Assembly: GCA_009837355.1 (NCBI GenBank)
Contig: VXTR01000064.1
Span: forward strand, 1-64,000
DNA from: Chloroflexota bacterium
Lineage (GTDB): Bacteria > Chloroflexota > Dehalococcoidia > Lucifugimonadales > UBA3495
Reading direction: 5' to 3'
DNA: 64,000 nt
This document shows positions 33,724 to 42,265 of the stretch, piece after piece. Numbering within the stretch: the stretch's first letter is position 1; each line of letters begins with the position of its first letter. The position numbers and the translations under genes are program-made. The notes below the pieces were generated by a model, which saw nothing but the letters and a program-made list of their open reading frames with translations, had not been told where the DNA came from and did no database searches.

Positions 33724-34905
33724 CTAAAAAACGCCCTTCGGTTCCAGGCCCAGCAGGAATTGCCCCGCCGTTTCGTAGTGCATGTAATGCCCCTGCGTGT
33801 GCTGGGTTATCACGTGAATGTCCTGGAACCGGCGCTGTATCGGGTTGGCCTGGAAAATCGACCCGGAGCCACTCAGGGTATAACAGGTGTCCACCACCTG
33901 CGCCGAGGTGCGGATGGCGTGGGTGGTTGCCACGCGCAGCTGGATGCGCTCGTCAAGGGTCAGGCTGCCGTTGTTGCACGCCGATTCCCACAGCCGGGCG
34001 TGGCTTTCCCGGAGGAACGCGCGCGCCGAGCTGTGCAGCGCGTGGGACTCGCCGATGGCCCGCTGCGTCGTCTGCTGGTCGCCCAGCCGCACGCCGCCGC
34101 GATAGGGCATCCGAGTGCCGCCCTCGATGGCGATGTCCAGGCTCTTGCGAGCCACGCCCAGCGCGACCGTGGCGAACCCGGTGGCGAACAGCAGCGTCGT
34201 GGGTATGCAATACAGCGGGCCGTCCGACCAGGACTCGCCCTCTTGCATGAAGGTATGCTCCGCCGGCACGAAGAGGTCGTCAACCTGGAAGCTGAAACTG
34301 CCGGTGCCGCGCAACCCGGCGGTATGCCACAGATCAACCATGCGCACGTCGCCTTTCGGCATCAGGTGTACGCGAGATTGCGGAGGCTGTCCGTCGGCTC
34401 CCGTGCCGTTGTCGGGGATTACCGGCGCCAGCGCCGCAATCCAGGTGGCGTGGTCGCTGCCGCTGCTGAAGTTCCAGTGCCCGCTGAGCCGGTATCCGCC
34501 CGGCACGGGAACGGACTTCGCCCCGCCGGTCGGCGGCCCGTTGGTGACTACACCGCGTTGTTCGCCCCATATCTCCCGCGCCGTGGCCTTGTGCATCCGC
34601 GAGGAGCGAGTGGAGAAGACGTTGTTCTGGTTCAGGCACCAGGCCGTGCTGGCGTCCGCCCCGGCGAACAATTCCAGGATGCCCAGGAAGTCGGGATGCG
34701 CCAGCTCAGCGCCGCCCAGTTCCCGGGGCAGCAGCAGACGGAAAAAGCCGGCGTCGGCCAGGTCGGCGGCCAGGTCGGCGGGTATCTGACGCTCGGCGTC
34801 GATTTGGTCGGCGGCGTCGGCCACCCGCTCCACGAAAGGCGGCGCGGCGGCCAGGTAGTGAGCAATGTCGGTGGGCGCGGTAATGGCGGTGGCGGCAGCA
34901 GTCAT
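33724..34905 (-). CDS. Acyl-CoA dehydrogenase-fold flavoprotein (monooxygenase-like)
   Basis: 393 residues with the N-terminal helical domain (IPADLAADLADAGFFRLLLPRELGGAEL), a middle beta domain (VPGGYRLSGHWNFSSGSDHATWIAALA) and a C-terminal helical bundle. The middle-domain motif W-N-F-S-S-G matches the flavin-dependent monooxygenase/HsaA-like branch rather than acyl-CoA dehydrogenases, which carry a catalytic Glu not seen here. Such enzymes need a reductase partner, which is not adjacent. It lies upstream of the catabolic block, across a repeat. Confidence 0.8.
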   Translation of the reverse strand: MTAAATAITAPTDIAHYLAAAPPFVERVADAADQIDAERQIPADLAADLADAGFFRLLLPRELGGAELAHPDFLGILELFAGADASTAWCLNQNNVFSTRSSRMHKATAREIWGEQRGVVTNGPPTGGAKSVPVPGGYRLSGHWNFSSGSDHATWIAALAPVIPDNGTGADGQPPQSRVHLMPKGDVRMVDLWHTAGLRGTGSFSFQVDDLFVPAEHTFMQEGESWSDGPLYCIPTTLLFATGFATVALGVARKSLDIAIEGGTRMPYRGGVRLGDQQTTQRAIGESHALHSSARAFLRESHARLWESACNNGSLTLDERIQLRVATTHAIRTSAQVVDTCYTLSGSGSIFQANPIQRRFQDIHVITQHTQGHYMHYETAGQFLLGLEPKGVF

Positions 34906-34983
34906 CGTTTCTCTCGGCGCAGTTGAATTGACTGCCGCCTACGGTACACAAGCAGCGGGGCGGTGTCAAAGCAGGGATGATGC

Positions 34984-35370
34984 TTACAGCGCCCGCTCAT
35001 CAATAACCACTTCACCGCCATCCCGGGCATCCAACGCAACGTGGCAACCCTCCAGCAACTCCATACCCAACAGGGGTTGGTCGATGGACTGGAAAACGCC
35101 GACTTCAGTCAGAATGCCGTGCCAAGATACCCACCCGGTGAAGAATTCAAAACCTTCTGATTCACCGCGGGCAGTAATTACTGAGCGACGTCCCTCGCTA
35201 ATCAACCCTAACTCTCTGATGACCGTTTCGGGCAACGTCAGTGCTCCGGTGAACCCGGTGTCCAGAATGACCCGGCACTGGTGAAACGCTCCGTCAGAGC
35301 CCTGTATCGACACCATGAGCCACGGTTCCAACCCGCCATATTCGTTACGTTCCACCCGGCCGCTAATCAC
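34984..35370 (-). CDS. Retropepsin-like clan AA aspartic protease
   Basis: 128 residues with the single catalytic motif VILDTGFTGALTLP near residue 35 and the second hydrophobic-Gly motif (QPLLGMELLEG) near 97. It is therefore a one-domain protein that must dimerise to form an active site, like retroviral pepsins. No signal peptide is present. Its start overlaps the end of the 87-residue gene 35363-35626 by 8 bp, so the two are translationally coupled; similar pairs are known in bacteria, and a toxin-antitoxin or maturation role has been suggested for some, without proof. Confidence 0.75.
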   Translation of the reverse strand: MISGRVERNEYGGLEPWLMVSIQGSDGAFHQCRVILDTGFTGALTLPETVIRELGLISEGRRSVITARGESEGFEFFTGWVSWHGILTEVGVFQSIDQPLLGMELLEGCHVALDARDGGEVVIDERAL

Positions 35371-35626
35371 GGTTCACCGAGCGGAATCTGGCCCCCATTT
35401 TGTACACCGCCGGATACCCAACTCGCTCCGCCCAGGTGTAGGCGTTAGGCTGGCGCTCTCTCAGTCGCCTGGTGGCAACCAAATCCTCGTCGGCAATCTC
35501 GTAGTCGCCGCTTTTCACGTCGATCACCACAATTTTGCCCTTATGCTCCGGCCCCAGGGTAGGCCGTATCTTTTCCTGGTAGATGGCGCGACCAATAGCC
35601 GGCGTATCCTCTTTGTTGAATGTCAC
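35363..35626 (-). CDS. Small partner protein of the retropepsin-like protease
   Basis: 87 residues, basic, with KGKIVVIDVKSGDYEIADEDLVATRRLRERQPNAYTW. The SGDYEIADED and RRLRERQP pattern resembles short proteins found just upstream of clan AA protease genes. I recognise the pattern from its pairing, not a named family. It is the first gene of the two-gene unit and overlaps the protease gene by 8 bp. Confidence 0.65.
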   Translation of the reverse strand: MTFNKEDTPAIGRAIYQEKIRPTLGPEHKGKIVVIDVKSGDYEIADEDLVATRRLRERQPNAYTWAERVGYPAVYKMGARFRSVNRD

Positions 35627-35703
35627 GATTATCGCTCCTTGCCGGCGTCAGTTTAGCGTGAAACCAATCATGACGCCCGCACTATGATTGAGGGCAAGGT
35701 CCT

Positions 35704-36543
35704 CTATCCTACACGCCCGGTTGTGTGTAGGATAAGATGAATCAACGAGAACATTCGCAGAAAAAGATAATCCACTTGTTCTGATGATTCCAAACGCTCC
35801 TGCGTCGTTTCCGAATGTCGGATACTCAGACCATTCCCTGCACCAGTTAATGCGATTGCTTCCTTCTCGATCAGGTCTCTAAACTTTGATTGCGAAGAGC
35901 CAGCCGCCTTATCGAGTAATACCTTTACGCCTTTTTTCTTGTCCACATCCTCAATAGTCTTGAGACGCTCCCAAGCATCCCAAAGCTTTTCCAAGCTGTC
36001 ACGGTGCTTATCCTAGTCTGGAACGAGAAATTTTTCACATGCACCTTCAAGGAGTTCATCCAAATCATCATCACCTGTCTGGAAAGCAACGTACTTCAAC
36101 GTGCTACCGACAACTTCAGGCAGGGTACGTTCCACATTGCCCTGTTCGGTAAGGTTGAATGCCAGCAGGTTACGCCGGAAAATTCGGTTGATGTCTTCCT
36201 CGAACTCCAATTGTACTTCGCGTCCACGCTTATTATAAGGTGCACGATCAGCTAGAGCATTCCAGCAGAATTCGATGGTGTCCATAATTACGTGTAGCGG
36301 CGGCTGGTCAAACGCCGTGATGTCCCACGCTTCATACCACGAACCAGATAGCTCCCTCGGAACTTCAAGCAATTCAGGGATCTCGGCGCATATTTCCGCC
36401 TCGAACTGCTTCAAATCGCCGAGCACACCTTTATTATTCCGTTTTTGAATTAGCCAAGCTATTCCCCGCCATACCTCCGGCGAAATTTCCGTATCCATCC
36501 TAGGCTGTTCACCGAGCTCACGGTCACTGAAGTATTGCCTCAT
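35704..36543 (-). pseudogene. Defence-like (AbiJ-type?) gene interrupted by an in-frame UAG
   Basis: One frame of 280 codons from ATG 36543 (MRQYFSDRELG) to TAG 35704, broken only by TAG at 36013-36015. The N-terminal part ends ACEKFLVPD; after six more codons the C-terminal part continues LEKLWDAWERLKTIEDVDKKKGV and ends with a helical block rich in HSE and DYLF. Both halves look like one helical protein of a family with YFSDRE and RHSE motifs, often annotated near abortive-infection genes. The TAG falls in a variable linker, not at a catalytic residue. So this is most simply a nonsense mutation, though readthrough cannot be excluded. It sits beside repeat element copy 2. Confidence 0.65.
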
Positions 36544-36716
36544 TTTTGCCTCCACTCTACGGCAGCCTTAGTCTCAACTCTTATTGGCACGATGCTGACC
36601 GCGATAAATTATACCGCATCGCACTACGGGAACGCCGTCGGGCCGGCGCCACGCCAAGTCGAACCCCTAAATCCCCGGATCCCAAAAATCCCGATTCAAA
36701 CGATGACCACTAAGGC

Positions 36717-36746
36717 TTGACAACCGGACGAACATCAGTTCATAAT
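36717..36746 (+). promoter_or_regulatory. Consensus promoter with embedded SOS box, repeated element copy 2
   Basis: -35 TTGACA (36717-36722), 18-nt spacer, -10 CATAAT (36741-36746). GAACATCAGTTC (36730-36741) is a GAAC-N4-GTTC box at the same place as in copy 1. Conservation of the outer half-sites with a changed centre is expected for a selected LexA-type site. Confidence 0.6.
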
Positions 36747-36752
36747 AGCCAT

Positions 36753-37147
36753 GTGCACATCAACCCATCCATCCACAGCCTGCCAACGAGGTCATCATCA
36801 CTACGGTCGTCAACGGCCACCAAACAGTCAGCTAATCCTAAAATCGCACGAAGGAGCGGTCACTGCTGCCATCCCGGCTAACTGCGCTAGCTACCTGCCA
36901 GGGAGAAAGACCAGACGTGACACCGGAGCGGCCACTGCTGCCATCCCGGCTAATTGCAGCCAGGGAGAAAGACCAGGTGTGGCACGGCGCGATACCACTG
37001 CGGCCATTGACGGGCCCCAGATCCCCGGACCTGCCGGAGATCTCCGTCACAAAAACACCTATGTGGAAGTGCGTAAGAACCCCCCGGCCGTGGGACTGAC
37101 AACGACCAAAGTGAATTCCGGAAGTCGACCTCAGGCAGGCTACCCAA
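36753..37147 (+). ncRNA. Repeated structured element, copy 2 (candidate SOS-controlled RNA)
   Basis: Near-identical to 4475-4877. Differences fall where the model predicts unpaired bases: the bulge beside AGCC is A here and C in copy 1, and a single-stranded base just inside the third hairpin is C here and G there. The two tandem units begin at 36853 and about 36925. An open frame (36751-37173) crosses this copy, but its ATG overlaps the transcription start and copy 1 has a stop instead, so I do not call it coding. After the element, AAGGAGG and ATG at 37170 open a 24-codon frame absent from copy 1 (ATG is ACG there). Confidence 0.5.
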
Positions 37148-37210
37148 AAACCGTAAGGAGGCAACCCCAATGAAAATCAACCACCACGGAACCAACCTCC
37201 AACCCAACCC

Positions 37211-37233
37211 CGCTCATGGTGAGCTTGTCGAAC
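37211..37233. repeat. Dispersed repeat, inverted variant of 18712-18740
   Basis: CGCTCATGGTGAGC followed by TTGTCGAACC matches the reverse complement of the 18712-18740 repeat, with one base changed in the middle. It lies between the repeated RNA element and the hydrolase gene. Confidence 0.55.
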
Positions 37234-37317
37234 CACCCTCCTAAACCGCCTTATCGCTGGCCGGCCACCCGCAATCCGGCTACAATCGCCCCATCAACCG
37301 GTGCGAGGAGAATACCG

Positions 37318-38199
37318 ATGGCTTTGTTTGAAGGATTTGAGCGGATGCAAATCACCGCCGGCAGCGGCGAGACCGTCAACCTGGTCAAGGGCGGCAGCGG
37401 TCCGCCTCTGCTGCTGCTCCACGGCTATCCGCAGACCCATACCATGTGGCACAAGGTCGCGCCCCGCCTGGCCGCTGACTTCACCGTCGTCTGCGCCGAC
37501 CTGCGCGGCTACGGCGACAGCGGCAAGCCCCAGGGCAGTCCCGACCATTCCAACCATTCCAAGCGCGCCATGGCCCAGGACCTGGTGGACGCCATGGCCC
37601 ATCTGGGCTTTGATACTTTCTTCCTGGGCAGCCACGACCGGGGCGCCCGCGTCGCTCACCGTCTCACCAAGGACCACCCCGAGCAGGTGCTTCGCCTGGC
37701 CACCCTGGACATCGTGCCCACCCGCCACATGTTCAGCATCGTCAATAAGGAATTTGCCACCAACACCTACCACTGGTTCTTTCTCATCCAGCCCCACGAC
37801 TTCCCCGAGCGCGTCATCGGCGCCGACCCCGACTACTTCATCCGCTCCCGGTTCATGCGCGAGCGCAACGCCGAAGTCACCTTCCCGTCCGAAGCAGTTG
37901 AAGAATACGTGCGCTGCTTCAGCAACCCCGCCGCCATCCACGGCGCCTGCGAGGACTACCGGGCCGGCGCCAGCATCGACCTGGTACACGACGAAGCCGA
38001 CTTCGACAACAAGGTAAACTGCCCGCACCTGGCCCTGTGGAGCGACCGGGGTTATGTGGGCCGCACGCAGGATGTCCTCGCCGTCTGGCGCGACTACTCC
38101 AACAACGTGGAAGGCCAGTCCCTCCCCTGCGGCCACTACATCGCCGAAGAACTGCCCGACGACGCCTACCGTCTGCTGCACGAATTTTTCACCCGCTAG
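37318..38199 (+). CDS. Alpha/beta hydrolase, haloacetate dehalogenase-like
   Basis: 293 residues from ATG 37318 (GAGGAGA upstream); the longer frame reads into repeats. LLLLHGYPQTHTMWHKV gives the oxyanion loop, followed by DLRGYGDSGKP. The nucleophile is Asp in GSHDRGARVAHRL, where most esterases have Ser. Other conserved segments are LDIVPTRHMF, HWFFLIQPHDFPERVIGADPDYF and SIDLVHDEADFDNK. This is the pattern of fluoroacetate/haloacetate dehalogenases, in which Asp attacks the carbon-halogen bond and the catalytic His is in LPCGHYIAEE. Activity on natural halogenated acids is plausible but unproven. The MmgE/PrpD gene starts 8 bp later. Confidence 0.85.
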   Translation: MALFEGFERMQITAGSGETVNLVKGGSGPPLLLLHGYPQTHTMWHKVAPRLAADFTVVCADLRGYGDSGKPQGSPDHSNHSKRAMAQDLVDAMAHLGFDTFFLGSHDRGARVAHRLTKDHPEQVLRLATLDIVPTRHMFSIVNKEFATNTYHWFFLIQPHDFPERVIGADPDYFIRSRFMRERNAEVTFPSEAVEEYVRCFSNPAAIHGACEDYRAGASIDLVHDEADFDNKVNCPHLALWSDRGYVGRTQDVLAVWRDYSNNVEGQSLPCGHYIAEELPDDAYRLLHEFFTR

Positions 38200-38207
38200 A
38201 GGCAATC

Positions 38208-39581
38208 ATGCCCCACGACTACCTTGACCAACTGGCCGAGTTCGTCGCCAGCCTCCGCGCCGAAGACCTGCCCCCCGAGACTATCGCCGCCGCCAGGGAC
38301 GTGGTGCTGGACACCATCGGCGCGATGATAGCCGGCAGCCGGCTGGACGAAAACACCAACTTCGCAGGGTTGGCCGCCGAGTTAAGCGGGCCGGGCCGGG
38401 CTACCATCATCGGCCATTCTCACCAGGTGCAGCCCGTTTGGGCCACTATGGTCAATGCCACCGCCGGCGTCGCTCTCGAAATGGACGAGGGCAACCGCGT
38501 GGGCGGCGGCCATCCGTCCATCCACGTAACGCCGGGCGCGTTGGCCGTGGCGGAAGACCTGGACTGTACCGGCGCTGACACGCTGGCGGCCATCATCGCC
38601 GGCTACGAAGTAACTTCGCGCATCGGGACGGCCACGCAAGTGAAGCCGGAAGTGCACTCGCATGGGACGTGGGGGACGATTGGGACGGCGGCGGCAGCGG
38701 CGCGGCTGATGGGGTTTGATCCGGCGCAAACCCGGCTGGCGATGAACCTAGCGATGTCCATGAGCCCAGCGAACACCTGGACGCCGTGCCTTGAGGGCGC
38801 GACGGTGCGCAACCTGTATCCCGGGCGCTCCGGCTTTCAGGGAATCATGGCGGCGCACCTCAGCCAGTGCGGGTTCACCTCGGTATCCGATGGGCCGGCG
38901 GACTTGTACCGCAGCCTGTTGGGCGATGGGTTCGAACCCGACGCCGTGGTTGACGGATTGGGCGATCTGGACAATCTCCGCATCGGGCAAAACTACTTCA
39001 AGTTTCATGCGTGCTGCCTGTACAACCATCCTGCCCTGGACGCGGTGCAGAACATACTGAGCGAAACGCCGTTTACAGCCGGCGACGTGAAGGGAATCTT
39101 GGTAACGGCGCCGACCATCGCGCAGATAATGGACGATCCGGCGCCGGCCAATATGCTGGCCGCCAAGTTCTCCATCCCCTACGCAGTGGCCGCCGCGGTG
39201 TGTTACGGGAAAACGGACGTGAGCGCCTTCCTGCCGGAACGGGTGAGGGACGGTGACATTCGGCGGTTGGCGCAGCGGGTTGAGCTAAAGGCCGACGCGG
39301 AGATGAACCTGCGCCGGTACGACTATCCCGCCGCACGGGCCGCCGTGCAGCTGAGCGACGGGCGGAGGCTGGAATCCAGCGTTGTCTCCCAGCGCGGTGA
39401 CGCCACCAACCCGGCATCGCGGGAGCAGTTTATGGGCAAGTTCCGCTCCCTAGCCGGGCCAACACTGGGCGACGAGGGGGTTGAGTGTGTGATTGGCGCG
39501 GTGGGACGTATGGAAAAGCTGGAGAACATCGAGGGACTGACCACCCTGTTACAGTCAGGCCAACAGGAGGATGCCCAATGA
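38208..39581 (+). CDS. MmgE/PrpD-family dehydratase
   Basis: 457 residues from ATG 38208, close behind the hydrolase stop; the longer frame is a read-back. It has the family N-terminal helical domain (AARDVVLDTIGAMIAG), NATAGVALEMDEGNRVGGGHPSIHVTPGALA, and HSHGTWGTIGTAAAAARL. These correspond to 2-methylcitrate dehydratase and cis-aconitate decarboxylase-like enzymes that act on tricarboxylic acids. No methylcitrate-cycle partner is adjacent, so the substrate is open. ATGA overlap couples it to the dipeptidase gene. Confidence 0.85.
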   Translation: MPHDYLDQLAEFVASLRAEDLPPETIAAARDVVLDTIGAMIAGSRLDENTNFAGLAAELSGPGRATIIGHSHQVQPVWATMVNATAGVALEMDEGNRVGGGHPSIHVTPGALAVAEDLDCTGADTLAAIIAGYEVTSRIGTATQVKPEVHSHGTWGTIGTAAAAARLMGFDPAQTRLAMNLAMSMSPANTWTPCLEGATVRNLYPGRSGFQGIMAAHLSQCGFTSVSDGPADLYRSLLGDGFEPDAVVDGLGDLDNLRIGQNYFKFHACCLYNHPALDAVQNILSETPFTAGDVKGILVTAPTIAQIMDDPAPANMLAAKFSIPYAVAAAVCYGKTDVSAFLPERVRDGDIRRLAQRVELKADAEMNLRRYDYPAARAAVQLSDGRRLESSVVSQRGDATNPASREQFMGKFRSLAGPTLGDEGVECVIGAVGRMEKLENIEGLTTLLQSGQQEDAQ

Positions 39582-40693
39582 CCACCCACAACTTTCCTAT
39601 GGCCGCGCAGGTTGACCGCGTGCCGTCGTCAACCGTGCCGCTCAGCGACGCCGAGGAAACCCGCTTTGAGCGCATTATGGATCAGGCGGTGATGATCGAT
39701 GTTCACCAGCATCCCTTCGTGCTGCCAGAGTCCATGGACGGGTTTATTGAATACCTGCGGGCGGCGAATCGGTACGAATGGGGCTATCAGGCCGTGGCCG
39801 CCGGGGGCTGGAGCGCGGTTACCACTTCCAACTTTTTCACTGCCCTTTACAAGGTCAACGACATGTCCTTCGTGGAATACGACGACATTGCGGCAGAGGT
39901 GGGGGTGATGCTGGCCGACGTTGCCCAGCAGGACAATGTGGTACGTGTGGCTAACGCCGACGAGATTCTGGCTGCCCGGCAGCAGGGCAACATCGGATTC
40001 CTGCCCACGCTGGAGCACCTGGCCATCGGCAACAGCATTGAGCGAGTGGACGCGCTGTTCGGCATGGGCGTGCGGCTGGCCGGCATCACCTACAACCGGA
40101 GGAACTACATCGGCGACGGCCAGCAGGAGCGCAACCCCGGCGGCCTGAGCGCGTTCGGCGTCGAGGTGGTGCACCGGATGAACGACCTGGGGATGGCGGT
40201 GGACTTGTCCCATGCCTCGACGCCCACGGCAATGGACGCCATTGAGGTTTCGCGGGCGCCGACGGTGTTCAGCCACAACGCGTCCTACACGCTGCGACCC
40301 AACGGGCGCACACGCACCGATGAGGAGTTGCTGGCCTGCGTCCAAAAGGGCGGGCTAGTCTGCGTTACCGCAGTTCCAAACTCCCTGAGCGACGACCCGG
40401 AGCAGGACATCGAGTGCGTGCTGGACCATTACGACTACATGGTTCAGCTGTTGGGCATTGACCACGTGGGCATCGGGACGGATACGACCGTGGGGGACCA
40501 CGTTGGGTTTCACCGGGTGATGATGGGGCGCACGCCGGACCAGCTGCCGGCTCCCTACCTCAATGGGTTGGAATCGCCGGCCGACGGCAAGAACATTGTG
40601 CGGGGCCTGATTCGCCGGGGTTACTCGGATGAGGACGTGTTGAAAATCGTGGGCGGCAATGCCCTGGACTACTTCCGGCGGGTGATAGCGTAG
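39578..40693 (+). CDS. Membrane dipeptidase-family (M19) metal hydrolase
   Basis: 371 residues; ATG at 39578 overlaps the upstream stop. The zinc site is partly visible: DVHQHPF near residue 42, DLSHASTPTAMDA, and HNASYTLRPNGRTRTDEELL with the ligand His. GIGTDTTVG matches the C-terminal Asp-containing segment of renal-dipeptidase relatives. A typical substrate is a dipeptide, but bacterial M19 members also take lactams and other amides. It is the third gene of the hydrolase/MmgE/dipeptidase unit. Confidence 0.85.
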   Translation: MTTHNFPMAAQVDRVPSSTVPLSDAEETRFERIMDQAVMIDVHQHPFVLPESMDGFIEYLRAANRYEWGYQAVAAGGWSAVTTSNFFTALYKVNDMSFVEYDDIAAEVGVMLADVAQQDNVVRVANADEILAARQQGNIGFLPTLEHLAIGNSIERVDALFGMGVRLAGITYNRRNYIGDGQQERNPGGLSAFGVEVVHRMNDLGMAVDLSHASTPTAMDAIEVSRAPTVFSHNASYTLRPNGRTRTDEELLACVQKGGLVCVTAVPNSLSDDPEQDIECVLDHYDYMVQLLGIDHVGIGTDTTVGDHVGFHRVMMGRTPDQLPAPYLNGLESPADGKNIVRGLIRRGYSDEDVLKIVGGNALDYFRRVIA

Positions 40694-40716
40694 CTGGGAC
40701 TGAGGGAGAGGGAATC

Positions 40717-41163
40717 ATGATTCAACTGACTGATGATATGGCCCAGTTGATTAACCATGCCCGGGACGATGGCTATCCCTGCATCGTGAGCACGGCGTCC
40801 GCCGACGGCACGCCCAACTGCGGCTACATCGGCACCGTGTTGACCGTGGACGACGACACCTTGGTGTACCGGGACCGCAGCGGACGGGTTCCGCTGGACC
40901 ACATTGAGGAGAACTCCAAAGTCATCGTGCTGTTCCGCAACACGGAGCGGGACGCCGGCTGGAAATTCCGTTGCACCGCCATGGTCTATCGGGAGGGTCC
41001 GGCTTTTGAGGAGATGACCGATAGGCTGCTGGAAGCCGGCTTGATTCCCGAACGCTACCTGCCGGACGGCAGGCAAGGCGCCATCGTAGCGCTGCGGATT
41101 GACCAGGTGCTGACGCTGTTCGGCGAGGTATTGCAGGAACGGGAGCCGGGGCTGCGCTGGTAA
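40717..41163 (+). CDS. PPOX-class flavin-binding protein
   Basis: 148 residues: the split beta barrel with PCIVSTASADGTPNCGYIGTV, DDTLVYRDRSGRVPLDHIEENSKVIVLFRN, and WKFRCTAMVYREG. It is related in fold to the protein at 9990-10424 but diverged in sequence. Such proteins bind FMN or F420 and act as oxidases or general-stress flavoproteins. It ends 7 bp before the convergent BNR-repeat gene. Confidence 0.8.
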   Translation: MIQLTDDMAQLINHARDDGYPCIVSTASADGTPNCGYIGTVLTVDDDTLVYRDRSGRVPLDHIEENSKVIVLFRNTERDAGWKFRCTAMVYREGPAFEEMTDRLLEAGLIPERYLPDGRQGAIVALRIDQVLTLFGEVLQEREPGLRW

Positions 41164-41170
41164 GGGCCGC

Positions 41171-42166
41171 CTATCCGCTCGCCACCGCCAGCGCGCCCAC
41201 CGCAACGGTACCCAACTGCACCGGCAAGGGTTGCCAGGTTACGCCCCGGTCCCTGCTGCGGAACAGTCCGCCGCCGTCGGTGCCGGCATATACCACGCCC
41301 GTCTCCTGAGGGTCCCACTCGAAGGCCACCACCATATCGGCGGGATTTTCCCCGGAGCCAAGTCCTTCCACCAGCGTCCAGCTGTGGCCTCCATCGGTGG
41401 AGCGATAGAATTGCGGATTGCCGCGCCGGGAGTTCTCGGACACGGTAACCAGCACAATCTCAGCATCGTCAGGGGCCGATGCTATGTGCAGGGCGTAGCG
41501 TCGAGCCAGCCCGTGGTTGATGATCTCCCAGTCGCCACCGCCGTTGTCGGAACGGTATGGCGCGCGGGCCGTGGCTACATAGACGCTGCCGGCTCGGGCC
41601 GCGTTGACGCTCACGCAGTGGATGTCGTCATCCAGACCTGGCAACTGCCGCCAGTTACGACCGCCGTCGCCTGTGCTTACCATTCCGCCGACCTCGATGC
41701 CAGCATAAAGGCAAGCGGAGTCGTCGGGTGCAACACGCAGGTCGCGGACATGGGAGTCGCGGGTTGGAGAATGGAAGCTCCACTCCTCAGATTCGGGCAC
41801 GGCACGGAAACCGTCCAGTTCCTTCCAGCTGTAGCCGCCGTCCGAGGAGCGGAATATCGCCGCCGGTTCGCTGCCGACGTACACGGTGTCCGCTTCATCG
41901 GGATGAGACAGCACGCTGTGCGCGTAGTCGCTGGGATAAGAGTCCAGAAGCCGCCAGGTGTTTCCGCCGTCATCGGTGCGATACACACCGGCTTCGTAGG
42001 CGGCCAGATATGCTCGCTGTGGTTTGGCGGAGCTGGCGGTCAATCGGGCGGCGGCGTGCGCCAGGGGCGTTACGGGGCCCTGCTGCCAGGTTTTCCCGCC
42101 GTCGGCGCTGGATACGGCACAAACCCCATCGTGCATTCCCACGTATATTCTCTTGGTTTGGGGCAT
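41171..42166 (-). CDS. BNR/sortilin-like beta-propeller protein
   Basis: 331 residues built of about seven repeats with the Asp-box pattern S-x-D-G-G-x-x-W (SSADGGKTW, RTDDGGNTWR, RSSDGGYSWK, STGDGGRNWR, RSDNGGGDW, RSTDGGHSW, RSRDRGVTW), one per blade. Ycf48, sialidases and sortilins share this fold. No signal peptide is seen at the start MPQTKRIYVG, so it is cytoplasmic or the start is mis-set. Function not assigned; a paralogue lies at 63245-64000. Confidence 0.85.
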   Translation of the reverse strand: MPQTKRIYVGMHDGVCAVSSADGGKTWQQGPVTPLAHAAARLTASSAKPQRAYLAAYEAGVYRTDDGGNTWRLLDSYPSDYAHSVLSHPDEADTVYVGSEPAAIFRSSDGGYSWKELDGFRAVPESEEWSFHSPTRDSHVRDLRVAPDDSACLYAGIEVGGMVSTGDGGRNWRQLPGLDDDIHCVSVNAARAGSVYVATARAPYRSDNGGGDWEIINHGLARRYALHIASAPDDAEIVLVTVSENSRRGNPQFYRSTDGGHSWTLVEGLGSGENPADMVVAFEWDPQETGVVYAGTDGGGLFRSRDRGVTWQPLPVQLGTVAVGALAVASG

Positions 42167-42265
42167 TTCATCCTCCTTACAACAGTAGATGACAAAGAGC
42201 CAGCAGCGGCCATATAATGCCGGTAACAGATCCGATTCGCGCTACAACCATTCAGGAGGTCCGGT

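Noticed and set aside
36013..36015. UAG as pyrrolysine in the defence-like gene
   Set aside because: The codon lies in a variable linker and nothing suggests pyl genes; a nonsense mutation is simpler.
36751..37173. A 140-codon frame through repeat element copy 2 with an internal duplication
   Set aside because: Its ATG overlaps the promoter-derived transcription start with no ribosome site, and copy 1 has a stop codon and no ATG in the same frame; paired substitutions fit an RNA better.
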